Below, in pieces: positions 26,655 through 41,600 of a stretch of DNA of 64,000 nucleotides. Every line of letters begins with the position of its first letter. Position 1 is the first letter of the stretch. A program made the position numbers and the translations under genes. The notes below the pieces were generated by a model. The model did not search any database. It had not been told where the DNA came from and saw only the letters and a list, made by a program, of their open reading frames with translations. Source of the stretch: Blastomussa wellsi (lineage: Eukaryota > Cnidaria > Anthozoa > Scleractinia > Plerogyridae); contig OX393561.1 in NCBI GenBank assembly GCA_947652115.1, positions 1,865,318 to 1,929,317 of the forward strand, in the 5' to 3' direction.

Positions 26655-29600
26655 AGGGAGACCCCTTGGGGCTTAAAGGGTTAACAGAGGCCATGTTTCT
26701 TATTCTCAAAAAATTATTACAAAAGCAAAATGAAATCTTACGCGGTTGTAGATTTCGAAAACGTCGCCAAATGTTCCACAGACATGCCATCCTGCCTGAC
26801 ACATATCAGCTGGCTGTGAACATGACCGACCCCATCTACCGAAGTCGTCTCCGCACGCAGTTCCTGTAGGTTTGGCTCGAAGGTTCTTTCGTCCCGACCA
26901 CCAACCCTTACAGCCTGCCACACTTGGATGTGTAAAGAAGCCCTCCCGTCCGCCATCAGAACAGCCAGTGGTTAAGGCTCGGTCGCCATATCTCAACGCA
27001 CTGTCGTCCGTAAATAAGCATTGACCCTACAAGGTATTTAATAACAAGACGTTGGTGGTATCGACCGTTTGATAACAGTTATTTATTGCAGTCAAGTGGA
27101 AGGGTGTTTTCATTATAACACAACAATCAAAACTGCTGAAGTATTCTATACAAAATGGATTCTTCTTTTGTTAACTCGAACAAATGTAATTTGGCTGAGG
27201 CAGCTTACGCTCACAATTGGATAAATCAAAGTGAAAAGGGTATTTAAAAAGATGCCGTGCAGTGTCCTTGTTACGAAATCTAATCTTATCAGGGGGTTCA
27301 TTACGTTTTTGTGCAGGAGGTCAGTAGGGTTTTTACATACAGAAGACGAAAACAGCTGGGCAAAGCCATGGCTAAGTCTCGTTCACAACCGATCAATTTG
27401 ACCGATGCCCGGCCCTAAATGAACCTCTGGATTATATAAGAAAGCAACGTTAGTATAAGTAGCACGGCATTACCACGAATGTAATGTCGTCAATAGCGAT
27501 GTCGCCTTGGTAACTCGTTCCTCGTGTGGCGGTGATGTGAACTCGGAAAGCATAGTCGCTCTGTAGCTGTACATCAGCTTTTAGCCATTTGTCCCCCTGG
27601 GGACCCGTCTGATTGAACGCCAATTGCACATCATCACCACTATTGGTGTAGACAAGCAGTGAACCACAGTCACCACCAAACATGTGGTAGTAGAAAGTCA
27701 TTTTACAATTTTTTGTGGGCAGCATGTAAGGACCCTCCAAGATCGCCACGGAGCCTTGAACAAACCAACTGGCTTCAATGTGCATGTAGTAACCTAAAAC
27801 AATAACGTTTTAATACTAAATACCAGCCACTTTCTACTGTCAATCAAGCAATTAAATATACTATGTCAATATTCAATACTTTCGCACATGCGTAATTATT
27901 GATTTTCAACCCTTTAAGCCATAAGGGAGTGTTTATATTGAGAAGAGTTGCTCCTGCTATGAGGGTGACCCTCCATATTGAGCTACCCCCAGGCGAGAGA
28001 ACTTGCCACACATCTTTCCAAAAAAGAAGCGAACCGTTTACATGAGAAAATTTGGCTCGCGGGACAGGGTGACTCTGGGTTGAGGGTCGCTCGCTTTTAA
28101 GGTAGGTAACCCTGGGGGGGGGGGGGGGGGGGCAACTTTTTCTCATATAAACACTTGGCTCACCTATCCCCACATAATAAGAAACAATTTAGGGGTAAAC
28201 CTCCTCTACACGGCGATAAACTACTTCTTCACTATTTCTTATTTAACATCCATTTCTTTAAAGGTTATAACCTTTTTGTTATGACATACACTGAACTGCA
28301 CCTTTCAAATGTCACCAAACAGGTCCAGGGACGGGAAGAAGAGGACCCTGGGAACGAGGTTGCAAACAGGTATGCCAGGTTAATATTTTTTTATTCACGA
28401 AAAGAGCCCATTCGCATGACACAAAATCATGTTATGCACTCAAACAATAGTTTCTCGTACCACTTGAAGTTCCGGTGGTGTGATCGATGGCAGGACCAGT
28501 GTTTACACTTCCGGTTTTTCCCTCTCTCAGATACCATGGCATATCACTGACGGCTGAGTTATTCCAGTGACAGCTACCATGTTCAAAATTGCAGTTACCC
28601 GTGGTTGGCCCTGTATCGAAAAAAAAAGTGGAAAATATAATTTTTCACAACTTCAAACAAGAAATCACTATGCAACAAAGTCGTTTAACCTAAATTCAAG
28701 TAATGTGAATTAAAATTACACTGGAAAGAAACTGATGGTCTAACTTGTAACGTTAAAAAACTACAACATTTTCACAAAATCACGAAAATTAAGTGTCGCG
28801 ATAACTCCGAAATCGCGAAAAAAAAATTGTCACGTAAATTCATGCATAAGGTAGCCCAGGTTTGATTCCAGCACAGTGCCAAAATTTTATGTGAATTGGC
28901 TTTATTGGTTCGCGTCCTTGCTATGAGGAGTTTTCTCACATTTTCCTCCTTCCACAAGAACCAACACCGCTAAGTTCCAATCGGAAATCCGCGAGCCGTA
29001 AGTCTGTTAGTATCGATGTTAGTCGGAAGAATATTATGTGCCACACACGTTAAAAGAGCTACGTCACGGTTTGTGCATTTTGAAAAATTTAAATCTGTCA
29101 TTCGTAATCCATCTTAATCCTCTCCATCCTTAACCATTCTTGTTCCTTTTTGGTTTAGTATCATCTCTTTATTGTTTTTCTTCCTTAGTAAACTGTTAGT
29201 TTTAGGTTTCCTACATTTTTAAGGGTAATTTGGTTCCTCGCAAAAAATGACCCAAAAAATCGACACCTAGCTCCTTTAAACAAAGTCTATTTATTGCTGC
29301 AACAAAAGCTCTCTAGAAGGAGTGAAAGAGTGCCTCCCTAATATTGAATGTTGCCTTCTTCAAACAGAAACAAGTTTGTCTACTAAGCAAAATAATTTCC
29401 GCATATAATAGCTGAGCAGCCTTCAAGAAAAGGTAAGAACAAACTATGGAAAATTCAATATTCGTTTCCAAGGCCCTCATTTAAATTAAATCTGAAAGAA
29501 CATCTTGCTAACAATTATTAACGAATTTTGCTAATGACTTCAAAACATTCCGGTGTTTTTAGGCAAATAGTCGTAGGTTAATACAGTCGTATAATTTGTT

Positions 29601-32600
29601 TAATGTTAATTTCCTTATTTTCTTTTGTTGTATTTAACGTTTCTGTGTGCGTTTACTTTAGTTAGCTACCGACTTCAAATTGTAATATATATATAATTAA
29701 CTGGCAACCTGGCATTTTTAACTATTTCAGGTTATTTCAGGTTGCCAGTTACCCTTTTTTTGATTTAATTTTTATTACAATGCAATGTCACTATGTAATT
29801 TAGTTTAATTTAAATGAGGGAGAAATAAAGCTGTTGTTGTTGTATCTTCTGTCCTGTATTTGGGCTTACAACTTTATAATCTAATAGAGTTCGTCTTTAT
29901 CTACTTACCCAGTGTTGGCCGTGTAAAAGGTTGATCGTTACACTTGTCAAACTTCTCTTTGCATGGCGTTTGAGCATCCTTGAAGTCGCAGTTGTGGAAC
30001 TTTATGTCGTCAATTGCCAAGTCGCCATTGAAGTCCCATCCTCTTATGCCACTGATCACTATTTTAGCTGTCTTATTTGCTGTGTCTGGATTATATAAGC
30101 TCACCATTCCAAACTGCCATTTATTTCCACGGTTACCCCATAGAAGCAATAAGTTGACCTGTTTGTGATCTAGAAAATGATGAGTGAAATATTGTGAGGC
30201 CACAAATAAATTTATACATTTCATGAGTTCATTATACAAGAACTTTCCACATACTTTACATCATCATTTCACTCATCTCACGAGAAAATATGAACTCACA
30301 ATTGACCTCGCTCCCAATGTGTGGCTTCATAGCTTAGTTGGGAGAGCATCGCCCTGCTATCGTGGAAGTCACTGGTTCGAATCCCACTGAAGCCCTGAAT
30401 TTCTACATTTCTGAAATTTCTCACCAAACGATTTCTCTGATTGCATCGAAAATGGCTGCGACTGACTAGGGTCTTTTAAAGGTACAGTAATTTAAACTTG
30501 CATTTGCATCAACATGCTACTTACCAACCAAATTTTTGGGATCATTATACACGTAGGCTACAACCCACAGGGAATCAATCCCGGCGCCATACATGTGGTA
30601 CCAGAAGGACATATAACACCGCCGCTGAATAACAAGCACCCTGCTCTCAAGATCGGCGTGATACCACCCTTTGGAGGGGACACTGGAGGAATCAATGTAC
30701 AGATATCGTCCATAAATGGTCTTTTTCGTGTGATCATAGGAAGGACCAGTATTAAGGGTGGCAGTTTCTCCCCGTCCTATGATCCAATCCATCTGATCGT
30801 GGCCATGTTTTTCGTTCTCCCAGCAGCTGGTACAATCTTCAAAGTCTTCATCCATGAGATTGTCCTTCGGTTCTGGTGTTGGACCTGGCGTGGGTCCAAG
30901 GCCAGAACAGTAAACAAACTTAATATCATCCACAGCGATGTCCGAGCGATAGCCCTTCCCGCGAACAGCCTCAAAAACAATGGAGTATTGTGTTTTACTT
31001 GGGATATTAGCATACGTACAGCGCCACTTATTTCCCTGGTCGCCACTCTTTGTCCAGATTCTCTTCTGCGTCTGATCAGGTTTGGGGTCATTGGTAAAGC
31101 GCTGGTAGACATTTAGACTTCCCATATCTTTACCATTCATGGAATAACAGAAGTACAGCTGACAAGTCGTAGATGAAATTAAGTTGGGACCCAAAAGCTC
31201 TCCAAAGTGACCCAAGTAATAACCGGTGGCCTCAGCGTAAACATAGTATCCTGTGGGAGAAAAAACATCATGACGTAGCAGCTCTGTGTATAATACGCCA
31301 TTTCCGAGTTCTCTAGTGCCTCATTGTCAAGACGAGTCTGAGTGCGAAACCATTCTTTTATGCAAAACAAGCTTGTTTCCATGTGAATATTTCGCACTTA
31401 GACTAGTTTTGAAACTGAGGGAAAAGGGAACTCGGAAATGGCCTATTTGTATTCCGTTGGTTAACGACACGCTGCATTTGCTTACAACACCCCCTCCTTG
31501 TTTATCACAATTTTGTCACGCTTTACTGCTAGCAAAAACTTCGTCCTTCGTATCTACAGCACTGCTGAAAGGTTATGACCCTATCGCGACACGGGAAACG
31601 CGAGATTTCGATTGCCTATGTAAAACATTCCGACTGCAGTGAATGATACGCAAGCAATTTCAACTCCGATTACAAAACCATTGTGAACACGCTTACTAAG
31701 AAAAATCCAGGATGAAAACCTGCTTCGTCTAAGCTTCGTTTGATGCATCGTGACAAGCACCATCAATTTGACAAATCTACTTATGAACAAATCCATTTAC
31801 TTACCTAGACCTGATGTATGATCGCCATCCGGACCTGTCTGATAACTTGGTGTCTGGCCGCTATTCCGTGTCCACTTCATATCTGCAAACGTGGCAGACT
31901 TCCACAGGCACATGTCTTTGTCGAAGTTGCAGTCCGCAGGGTGAGACATTCCAACAGGAGGACTGGGCTGCGGTGTGGGAGGTGGACAATTCCGCTCATC
32001 AGCCCCATCTGTGCAGTCCTGTTCTCCATCACACTTCCAGTTGATGTTGATACACAAGTCATCTGCCTTGCAGTAGAACTCAGTGCTGGAACAGCGAGCT
32101 GAACCTGTTGGAGCTGGAGGGGTACCTCCCTAAAATGAACACACTTACTGTTAGGCTAGCTCACAATTGCCCGTTTTCGTTGCAAAGCTTTGCCTTTCAT
32201 ACACACATTGTTCGAAGTGAAAATGTTTAAAACGCCGTTACGGCGTAAAGGTGGAACTGAGGCAAAAAAAAAAAACTTGACGCATCGCTTGCTGTAGTGT
32301 ATGATTTTGGTGTTTAGAATTGTTTATCCGTTTCTTGTAGACCACGAAAAAGGTTCTAAAACGCTGTTTGGACGGAAAACTTTCTTGAAAACCAAAAAAA
32401 TCGCTTTAACAGAAAACAGGATACGTACACGTGTAGACAAGGCCAAAGTAATCATTATCTCCTTAATTTAACAGCGAGGACAATAAATAAATTTATATTT
32501 TTTCGTTTACTCGTTATTATATATATATATATTCGTGTACACATATATGTAATTCAATACGTCTATAAATCGCTAATTGTCGACACAATAAACCTTCAGA

Positions 32601-35600
32601 TCGCCATTATTTACTTGTAAATTATCATGTATACCTGCTACATAAAAATGTATATTTTACATCGCATTAAAAGCCTGTCTGATGATCGCCTCACCGTATG
32701 AAACTCGGAATAACAGTGAACTTATGTTTCCGTCCACTATATATTTTCATTTATATTTTTCGTCCAAAAACAAAAGCGAAGCTGGTTCAGTCATGGACGT
32801 GGAGCAGTACCGTAGAGCTAAAGCATGGTGAAGTAAATAAGTTCAATACCAAATAACATCCTGCAGAAAAGCTGACATCATCCAAAGCAATATCTGTCTT
32901 GTCATCTCCTCCAACTATTCCTTCAAATCCAAGCCTGAACGAGGAACCAGAGTTCAACTGCACCTCAGCACGCACCCAGTTCTGATTGGTTGGATCGCCT
33001 GCAATGTCAAGACTTGGTTTCACTGTCAAGGACAGTGCCCCTTTGCTACCGTACCCAAATGTGGAATTAGGCCCTCGAAGTCTTTTCTGCAGTCAAGTCA
33101 AGACTTGGTTTCACTTTCAAGTACATTTCCCCTTTGTTACCGTACCCAAATGTGGAATCAGCCACTCAGAAGTCTTTTCTATTGCCCTGAGTTCCTTATA
33201 ATTAACAATTATCCTGCAAAATCGCGCGGGATATCGCCTGTTTCTTAGCCGACGATGACGCAAGCCGAATTGGCTGAAATTAGACGATATTCCACAAGAT
33301 TAAGCAGGATAATTGCTTTATTATTCAACAAATTGTCAACGAAACTAACTTTACAGAAAGAAATACTGTAGTCATACAGCGCAAGACTTCTGACAACTTC
33401 GCAACCCACGTTTTTCATAGGACTTCGTGACCATATATGGGCATCGCGCGGATTTGTGGAATAATGTCACCAGATATTTGGCCGTATTGGAGTAGGGTAG
33501 ACACCCAGTCATAGCTTCTGGTACGCTTTGCATGCATCGAAGGTATTTTTACTAAACACTGTACAGCTAAAACACAAGCCAAGGCTCAGCCAAAATCCCC
33601 AGATATGTCGCCAAACCGTATCAAAAAAGGTACGATTTACTGTAATTGGCCATTTCCGAGTTCTCCTCAGTGTCAAAACGACTCTAAGTGCGAAATCCTT
33701 CATATGAAAATGTTTTTACCTGCATCTTCATTTTCATGCAAAACAAACTCATTTTCATATGAATAGTTTCTCGTTTTTAAACAGAGGGAAAAGGGAACTC
33801 GGAAATAGCCTGTTGTACTTTCGCCAAATAATAAACTAAGAATGGATAAGTGATACTAAACAAAACAGGAAAAAGGATGGTCAAAGATGGAGAAGATTGA
33901 GAGGGATTGCAAACGAAGAAACCATGACGAGGCTCCTTAAAGCGAATTTAGCACAGGGGCCACTGGACCTGCATGCATTCTCATCAGTAACAAATGCATA
34001 GCAGGGTTGTGTTAGCACTCACCTCTTGTTTTCCACACTTCCGTCCAGCGACTATAACCTGACGTCACCATGTACACCTTTAGGTATCCCATGTTCTTTG
34101 ATCCATACATGTTGTAGTAGAATCGCAGAGTGCACACTCCACGGCCAGCTGGGAACACGTTAGCGTGGACCAATCGTGCTCTGTCGAGAAGTTGCCTTGG
34201 GCTTGATGAATCGATGTACAAGAAATGGCCTGTTCCCGTGGTATGATCCCCTACTGGGCCTGTGTCAGAATTACAGCGAAAGTTATCAATGTGTGAAGTG
34301 ACTTAATGTATTATAATGATCGTCCGGGTAAGGGTAGTCCTGGGAAGGACTGTTGTCGGTGACAACCTGAGCTGAGTCATCATCAAATGAAGAATTATTT
34401 GTCAGTCGAGTGTTACGTCTGGCTCGCGGAAACTGACTGATCAGATGAGAGCTCTAGTTGTCCCCCTTGGAGAGATGACCCACTGTAAGAGAGATTCAGG
34501 TAGAGAGCTATGAAGTTACAGCTAACCAGGCGTGCGTTTCTCAAAAGTCCCGGGCCCGCTTTAGAGTGGAGTCCACCTTAAAGTGGTTTTGATCTTTGAT
34601 AGTGGATTGTCTATGTAATTCAACACTTGTTTCCTGAAAAATCTTACCTTAATGCAAACTTACTAGTCAATTCATAGAGTCACGTTGTCTGGACATCTGA
34701 ATCACAAAGTAAGCTTTCAGTTTACCGGGGTGGGGGGGGGGATAACTTAAACTTTAAAGGTGGTTTTGGAAATAACGTTTAAATGTTGTAAGGCATGTTG
34801 CAAATCACATTGACTTTAGCACTATTTCGTCCTAACCTGTTCCTGGTGTCCCGATCTTGGTTCCGCGTAGCCAATTAAAATCATCAGACCAGTAGTTCCA
34901 CCAGCTACACCAGTTGACTTCAAAGTTGCAACTTACTTTCCGAGTGGAACAGAGGGATGACCTCTCATCTGTACCATCCGTGCAGTCATTGACAAGATCA
35001 CAGACCCTTTGTTCTGTTACACAATGGCCACTATCGGCACACTTGACCTTAAAATACGCGATGAAGAAAAGCACTATGTGAGTTTCTGAACAGCAAGTTG
35101 TCAATAGTGAAAAGACAGCAAAACATGGCAAAACAAAGCAGTAACTTGCTTGTGGATCGGCCCTTGACATAATTGGGAAATTTTAACATCATTTATATAT
35201 CCATTACTACACAGGACTGACACTATATAATATGTTGTTTTGAAAATAAAAAACCTACTTCATTCTGGGTGCAGTTCCTGGTGACATCAGAAAAGCAGTT
35301 GCTGAAAGAGATGTCATCTATAGCAATGTCTCCTTGCCAGCTCGATCCACGAGTAGCTTGGATGATGATTACAAATTCCTTGTACAAACCGATATCAATA
35401 GTCACCTTCTTCCAGATGTTTCCCTGTGACAAACAAGAAAAAAGTATATATTGGTTGCAATAATAAAAAAAAATTGACTTTGTTTTGCGAGGTTTGCACG
35501 TTTAAAGGATCTACGTCACGATATTTTGAGTTATTTCTTCGACAACCTAAATTACTCTTAAAATTTAGGGAACCTAAAAATAATAGTTTGCTAAGGAAGA

Positions 35601-38600
35601 AAAACACCAAAGCAGTGATACTAAACCAAAAAGGAACAAGGATGGTTGAGAATTAAGAAGTGTACGAACGATGACGTAGCTACTTTAAGTCACGGTCTTG
35701 CAACTGACAAACCTGTCGCCCTTGAATTTTGTATAATTAGAATTTAGAAGTGTTGACATTTGTGGTGAAAGAAAAATTGGAGAACCCGGAGAAAACCCTC
35801 AGAGCAAGGACGAGAACAAACAACAAACTCAACCCACATACGACGACGGGTTCAGGAATAGAAACCGGGCCACATTTGTGGGGGGGGGGGTGCTTTCACC
35901 ACTGTCCCATCCCTGCTCCCTAAATACTACTAGTATCTATCAATCTATGTTCATGGTAATTTGTCCCAGAGGGAAGGAAAGTAGGTCTGAACAGCTGCCA
36001 ACCAAAGGTGGTTTCTCTTCCTTCAGTAAACACTGCAACATTAACCGCAATTTCTCAAATTATCCAATTTCTAGAATCTTTGTTCGTTTGCTCTGAAGGC
36101 TATCCACTGTTAACTAAATACAAGGCGACAAAACTGGCAGAAAATAATTGTGAATAAATCTTTTCGGGCAAATGGCAGAGAAATGTAATTTAGCTGTAAA
36201 CGTTGTAACTTTCGAGCTGGAAGTAGGATATTCGTAAATTGAGACAAGTAGTATTTCCACATCCATAATGCACCTTGTTTGCCCCCTAAAAGTATGCATA
36301 AGCATCGTCTTCAGTTTCCCTTGGGACATCTGTAATACCCAGGAAAAATTGGAAACAGACATGCTGTAAATTGAGACAAGTAGTATTTCCACATCCATAA
36401 TGCACCTTGTTTGCTCCCTAAAAGTATGCATAACCATTGTCTTCAGGTTCCCTTGGGACATCTGTAATACCCAGGAGAAATTGGAAACAGACATGCTGTA
36501 AATTGAGACAAGTAGTATTTCCACATCCATAATGCACCTTGTTTGCCCCCTAAAAGTATGCATAATCATTGTCTTCAGTTTCCCTTGGGACATCTGTAAT
36601 ACCCAGGACAATTACAATGCATGACAAGTGAACTTTGTTTCACACTCACAATGATGTTATTACCTGCGATTTAGCCACAGTGTATTTGACATCATAAGTT
36701 CCATCGGATTTCTTGATCTTCACCGCCAGCTGTCCAACGCCTGATCCAAACATGTGATACCATAGCGTCATTCTGCAGTTCGGACTTGACGCAAAATATC
36801 TGTACGAGGTGAGCTCGGCTTTGTCTCCAGGACTGGCAAATGATGTCTCAATGTACATGTAATATCCCTAGTGGGGTAGAAAAGATAGACAAACATTATT
36901 ATACTATGGTAGGGTCATTTGTTATATTGTGGGATCGAGAGATTCTGGCGAGCCCTAGCCTTGTTCTTGTGCAAGACATTTTACTACTCTTACAGTGCCT
37001 CTTTCCACCTACAATCGCAGACGAAATTGTTGGCACTCTTGCTGTGTTTTACTTTACCACTTGAAACAAGAACAATATTTCTGTCTCCCCTTCTACCCAT
37101 TTTCAATGTTGGTTTACATGAGAAAACAATACCCAATTGATTGCTACCTAATTTGTAACATTGTTTCGGGGAAGCAATCGTTACAAATTGTCTTGCTATT
37201 TGTTGGTAAATGAGGTGTCCCAAGTACTTCTGTTTGCGATTGTAGGTGTATACAACTGCCGAGACACTTTAAACGAATTTCCAGTAAATGGGGTACCAAA
37301 GCTCATTTCTTAAACCCCTCCCTCGCCGGGTGAATTGCAAGCCTTCTGAAACAACATTGAGTATGGGGGGAGGAGGTGTAGTGGAATATATTTGTGCCTG
37401 CTTTAAAGTCAAGACATTCGCGAAAAATGCATGGTACCGAAACCGGGATAACCTCCGCCTGATGGTCCGCTACACTCACGCACAAACTCCCTATTATTTG
37501 CTGTAACTTACCTGCCCTGTTCCCAGCGTGTGATCAGTACTGGGTCCTGTGCCCACACTTGGCGTCTTGCCATTTTTCCTTCGCCAGTTAAAGTTGTCAG
37601 TGCCTGCAGATTGTCTCCAGCCTTTATAGCAATCACCCTCAAATGTACAATTTGTACCACAAGGAATTTCATCCGAGTTATCTCCGCAATCGTTTTGGAA
37701 GTTACATATCTGAGCTTTGTCGACGCATCTGAGGTTCTTACACACGTACTGTTGTAAGCCACATGATGTTCCGGTGGGCCGCGTGTGAAAACCAAATGGA
37801 GGTGTTGTCGGTTGACCTACAGAAAATACAAATGAATTGCTTTTATTATGAACTGGATAATCGGATAATGCAGATCACTGGCTTGGTCACCATGGTACAA
37901 TCACACCACGAGCAATCACACCACGCTCGACAAATATGGTAAGCACACGGGTAAGCTCAAAATAAAAGGAGGGCTTAAATTTTAATTTTTTTTGGTTTAT
38001 CTTTTGGGGGCGTTTTAACAAGACAATTATTCCGCTCGCAGATGAGCTGTTAAAACGGACCTTTAGCAATGATGACGAGGACGTGAACGTGAACGACCGG
38101 AAGTTGGAAATACGAGACTCGACGCTACCACGCATGCCCCGGGGAGAACGACTCGTCGTCCACACCTCGTTCAGAACGTCATTTGCCGTCTTGTAGTGAA
38201 CGAGTCGAAACGAGGGTATGTTTCGTGGAGTTTTTGCATTTTTACGCAGGCCTCTTCACTCGAAATGGCTCGTCAGTGAATAAGATAGCGTCCATAACAT
38301 ATTTGAAAGGATCGCGAGGAAAAAACAGATCTTCAGGCAGAGATTAAAAGTAAGCTTATGATTTGTGCATTTGTGGTCGCACTGCGTGTGGAGGAATGCC
38401 GGCGGATTGTGGCGATAAAATTGCACCGGGATACGTGTGTAACCTTATAAGATATAAATCACATTCTGTCAACTGCATTACATTGTAATTTTTGCAATTC
38501 AATCTTGACTTCATTTTTAAATTTGAAATATTTCCCGGCTTTAAAAATACAAACTATTCGTTTAAGTTGTGGTTTATGCAAACGACGATAAAGTTAGCTT

Positions 38601-41600
38601 TGTTCTGACACGCGTACTTCTCACATATCGTTATCGGCGGAGAGAAGTTTTAGCAGCCCACGAAACTATCTAAAATATATTTTCGCTATTGACTTCCACA
38701 GCACGAAACTCGTCCACGCTACCGGTCTGCTAAAGTGTTTATGTTTCCTGCCGTGGACGACTGTCTCGTCCCAGGGCTTAATCGACCACACAAGTCTTCG
38801 TCCACGTCCTCGTCATCATTGCTAAAGGTCCCTAAAAGCCCACTCAGCGCTACGTGCGCTGTCGGCCTCGTTGGCTATCTATCATCTCAGATCCAACGCG
38901 CGCTCGCGGAATAATACTGTCAAATAAGAAGTAATCAAGTACCTGGCATGGTACAGTCTTTGCAAATCTGACAACCAGTTGTTAGAGACACATCGTCGAT
39001 GGCAATGTCACCCTGGTATCCAGTCCCTCGCACACCCTCAATCACAAACTGGAAGTCGTCCCGACTGTACGGAGCTCGCACCATGGCGCGGTACCAGAAG
39101 TCACCCTGTTCTCCAGTGATGTTCAACAGCGGACTGTTGAGGCCGCCTACATAGTAGCTCGTGCGTGTGCGTACAAGCAGGCTGCCAATATGATTGCCTT
39201 TCATGTGGTAATAAAATCGCAGGTAGCAGTTGGATGAGGTACTTCTCAGGATGGGTGAGTTAAAGCGAGCATTGTCTCCTGGTTTACGTGGCCACGATGT
39301 CTCAACGTACATATAGTGACCTGCAGAGGTTAACCATTAGCACGGTTAAGCCCCTCAAGGGTAGCCGGTGAACAGGCTCCGGGGGTGGGTCGGGGATGGT
39401 CGGGGCTGCCCCGCTGTCCCCGACCCACGCCGTCTAGCCGTAGCCTGCTAGCAGGCTATCTCAAGGGTTGCTTATTTAACCTGTAACGACTAGAATGAGT
39501 TTTGTTAAGGTATTGTTTATGGCTTTTTCTGGTGGCAGTTTTGGTTACTATTTAACAATTATTCCTCGAGCCCGATTGGGCTCTGACTCAATAGCCCACG
39601 AGGCCGAAGGCCGAATGGGCTATTGACTCAGAGGCCATGAGGGCGAGAGGAATAATTGCTTTAGTAAAATCCAACTAGAAAGTATAGAATCATCTAATAA
39701 TGAGCTCAAATACTCGTCCGAAACTTCAGCAAAAACGCAATTCAGCCGCCATTGTTTTGGTTTTCAAAGCCGGCGATTTCGCTACTAGTGGGCTATAACA
39801 TATAGCCTGGTAGTAGCTCAACCAATCAGAACGCAGCATTGATAATAGTTGCATTTTACTAATTTACATAATGCCTTAAGGAATTATGTAACTCGTTTAC
39901 ATCGTAAAGTATACACCCTGTAGGTTTTAGCGTTATTCACTCAGTTGTCCAGTTTATGTCGAGTTTGTCGTCATTCGGTTTTTGCCATTACTGGATCATG
40001 GACATTTGGATTCTAGCCACAGATTCATAATTGTAAGTTTACACTTTTTCCTTCAAGTTTTCTCGTTTTCCTCTTTCTTATCGGTTTTTCGACATTTGTT
40101 CTGTATATGTGTTCACAAGTAGTTTTTATTATATTCGATCACGAAGCAGAGGGCTAGCTATCCTAAAGACGATTGATTTTGATGAGTGATATCTTTTAGC
40201 TAGTAAGGTGATAACCAGATGGTAGTACCTTTCTTTGTCATAGTCGTATGGTCAAAGGACGGGCCGGTGCCATAAGAATAAGTTCCAGCGGTGGCCACAG
40301 TCCAGTCAAACTTGTCGTCGGGACTCTGCGAGTACAAGCATAATCCATGCTCAAAATCGCACTGTCCAGATTGGTAAGCAGAACAGCTGGTCTCATCTGA
40401 CACATCTCCAGACATGCAGTCAGCATTGAAGTCACACAGAGACGTCATAGGAATACATCCACCTTGTGCACACCTGGGAGGGAAATAAGAGTTTGAAGGT
40501 AAGATTTCATCAAACACTGCGTGTAACAAGGTGGCATATGGACAACTGTAGCTAAGTTGAAACCACTACTGAAAACACTTATACGGTATAAATATGTTCC
40601 TTCACTTTAACAGCGAATGCCTAATTAACAAGCTGTTTCAATCAAGCTTTATCCACATACCTTAAAGGAGCTACGTCACGATATTTTAAGTCATTTTTTC
40701 GACAACCTAAATTACCCTTAAAATTTAGGTAACCGTAGAATAATAGTTTGCTAAGGAAGAAAAACACCAAAGGAGTGGTACTAAACCAAAAAGGAACATG
40801 GATGGCTGTGGATGGAGACGATTGAAACGGATTGGAAATGACGATTTTGAAAAATTTATGCAAAATTTTGTAAAGTTCATGAACGATGACGTAGTGCCTT
40901 TAAACCCAATACAGCCGGGAGAAATAGTGCCAGTTTTGGCAAATCTTCGTCCAAGCACTCAAGTAGTTTCCTTTACGTAATTTGTTGAAATTGCAAAAAA
41001 TTTTATGTGGCTAATAAATGATGAAATGATGATTCAAAAAATAGCGCGAGGGCTCCTAAATAAACTGAGAGTACAAACAGAGAAACACGCCATGTAGCTG
41101 TTTTATACTTACTGGAATTGATCACCAGTACACTTCTTCGTGGTGTCCAGGGGCTGGCATTTCAGGAATTCAATATCGTCCAAAGCGATATCTCCTTGGT
41201 ATCCACTATTCCTCCTTGCTTCAAAGATCACCTAAAAGAGAACAGCTCCTTAAAAATAATAGCAATAACTTTTTTTGGCCTATCTTATCTTATTCATCAT
41301 TTTTGTCTTATTCATCTAGCTCTCATAACCTACTACGTTGCCAGCCTCAATTAATCACATAGCCGTTTCTGTAGATTTACTCTGTTTTCGTATTTAATTA
41401 TTACTTATTTGCATTTTTAGTGTGTATTTTCTTTTTCTCTGATTTTCCCTGATTATCCTGGCCCGCCTCGATTAGCGTTACTACCTGCGGAGCCAGGAGA
41501 TTAAGACCTAATTCTCAAGTAATAAAAATGTTGTTGTTGTTGATGAGTGCTTTGAAAAATCCTTTGTATGTACGAAGTGCAAGGCAGCATACGTGCGCCA

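Noticed and set aside
30323..30394. Functional tRNA gene
   Set aside because: Acceptor ends pair well, but the T-stem has mismatches and the anticodon stem is weak. A SINE head or pseudogene is more likely.
30514..31116. Plus-strand 200-codon open frame
   Set aside because: It is the antisense shadow of exon 40, whose minus-strand product has clear MAM signatures.
35426..35656. Small ORF with Lys-rich start
   Set aside because: It lies in a TTAA-flanked MITE and its flank; the same frame is not kept in the other copies.
36114..36611. 165-codon open frame with repeated WVLQMSQG units
   Set aside because: It follows the 132-bp tandem repeat exactly and has no signal, domain or splice support. 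It is a by-product of a unit length divisible by three.
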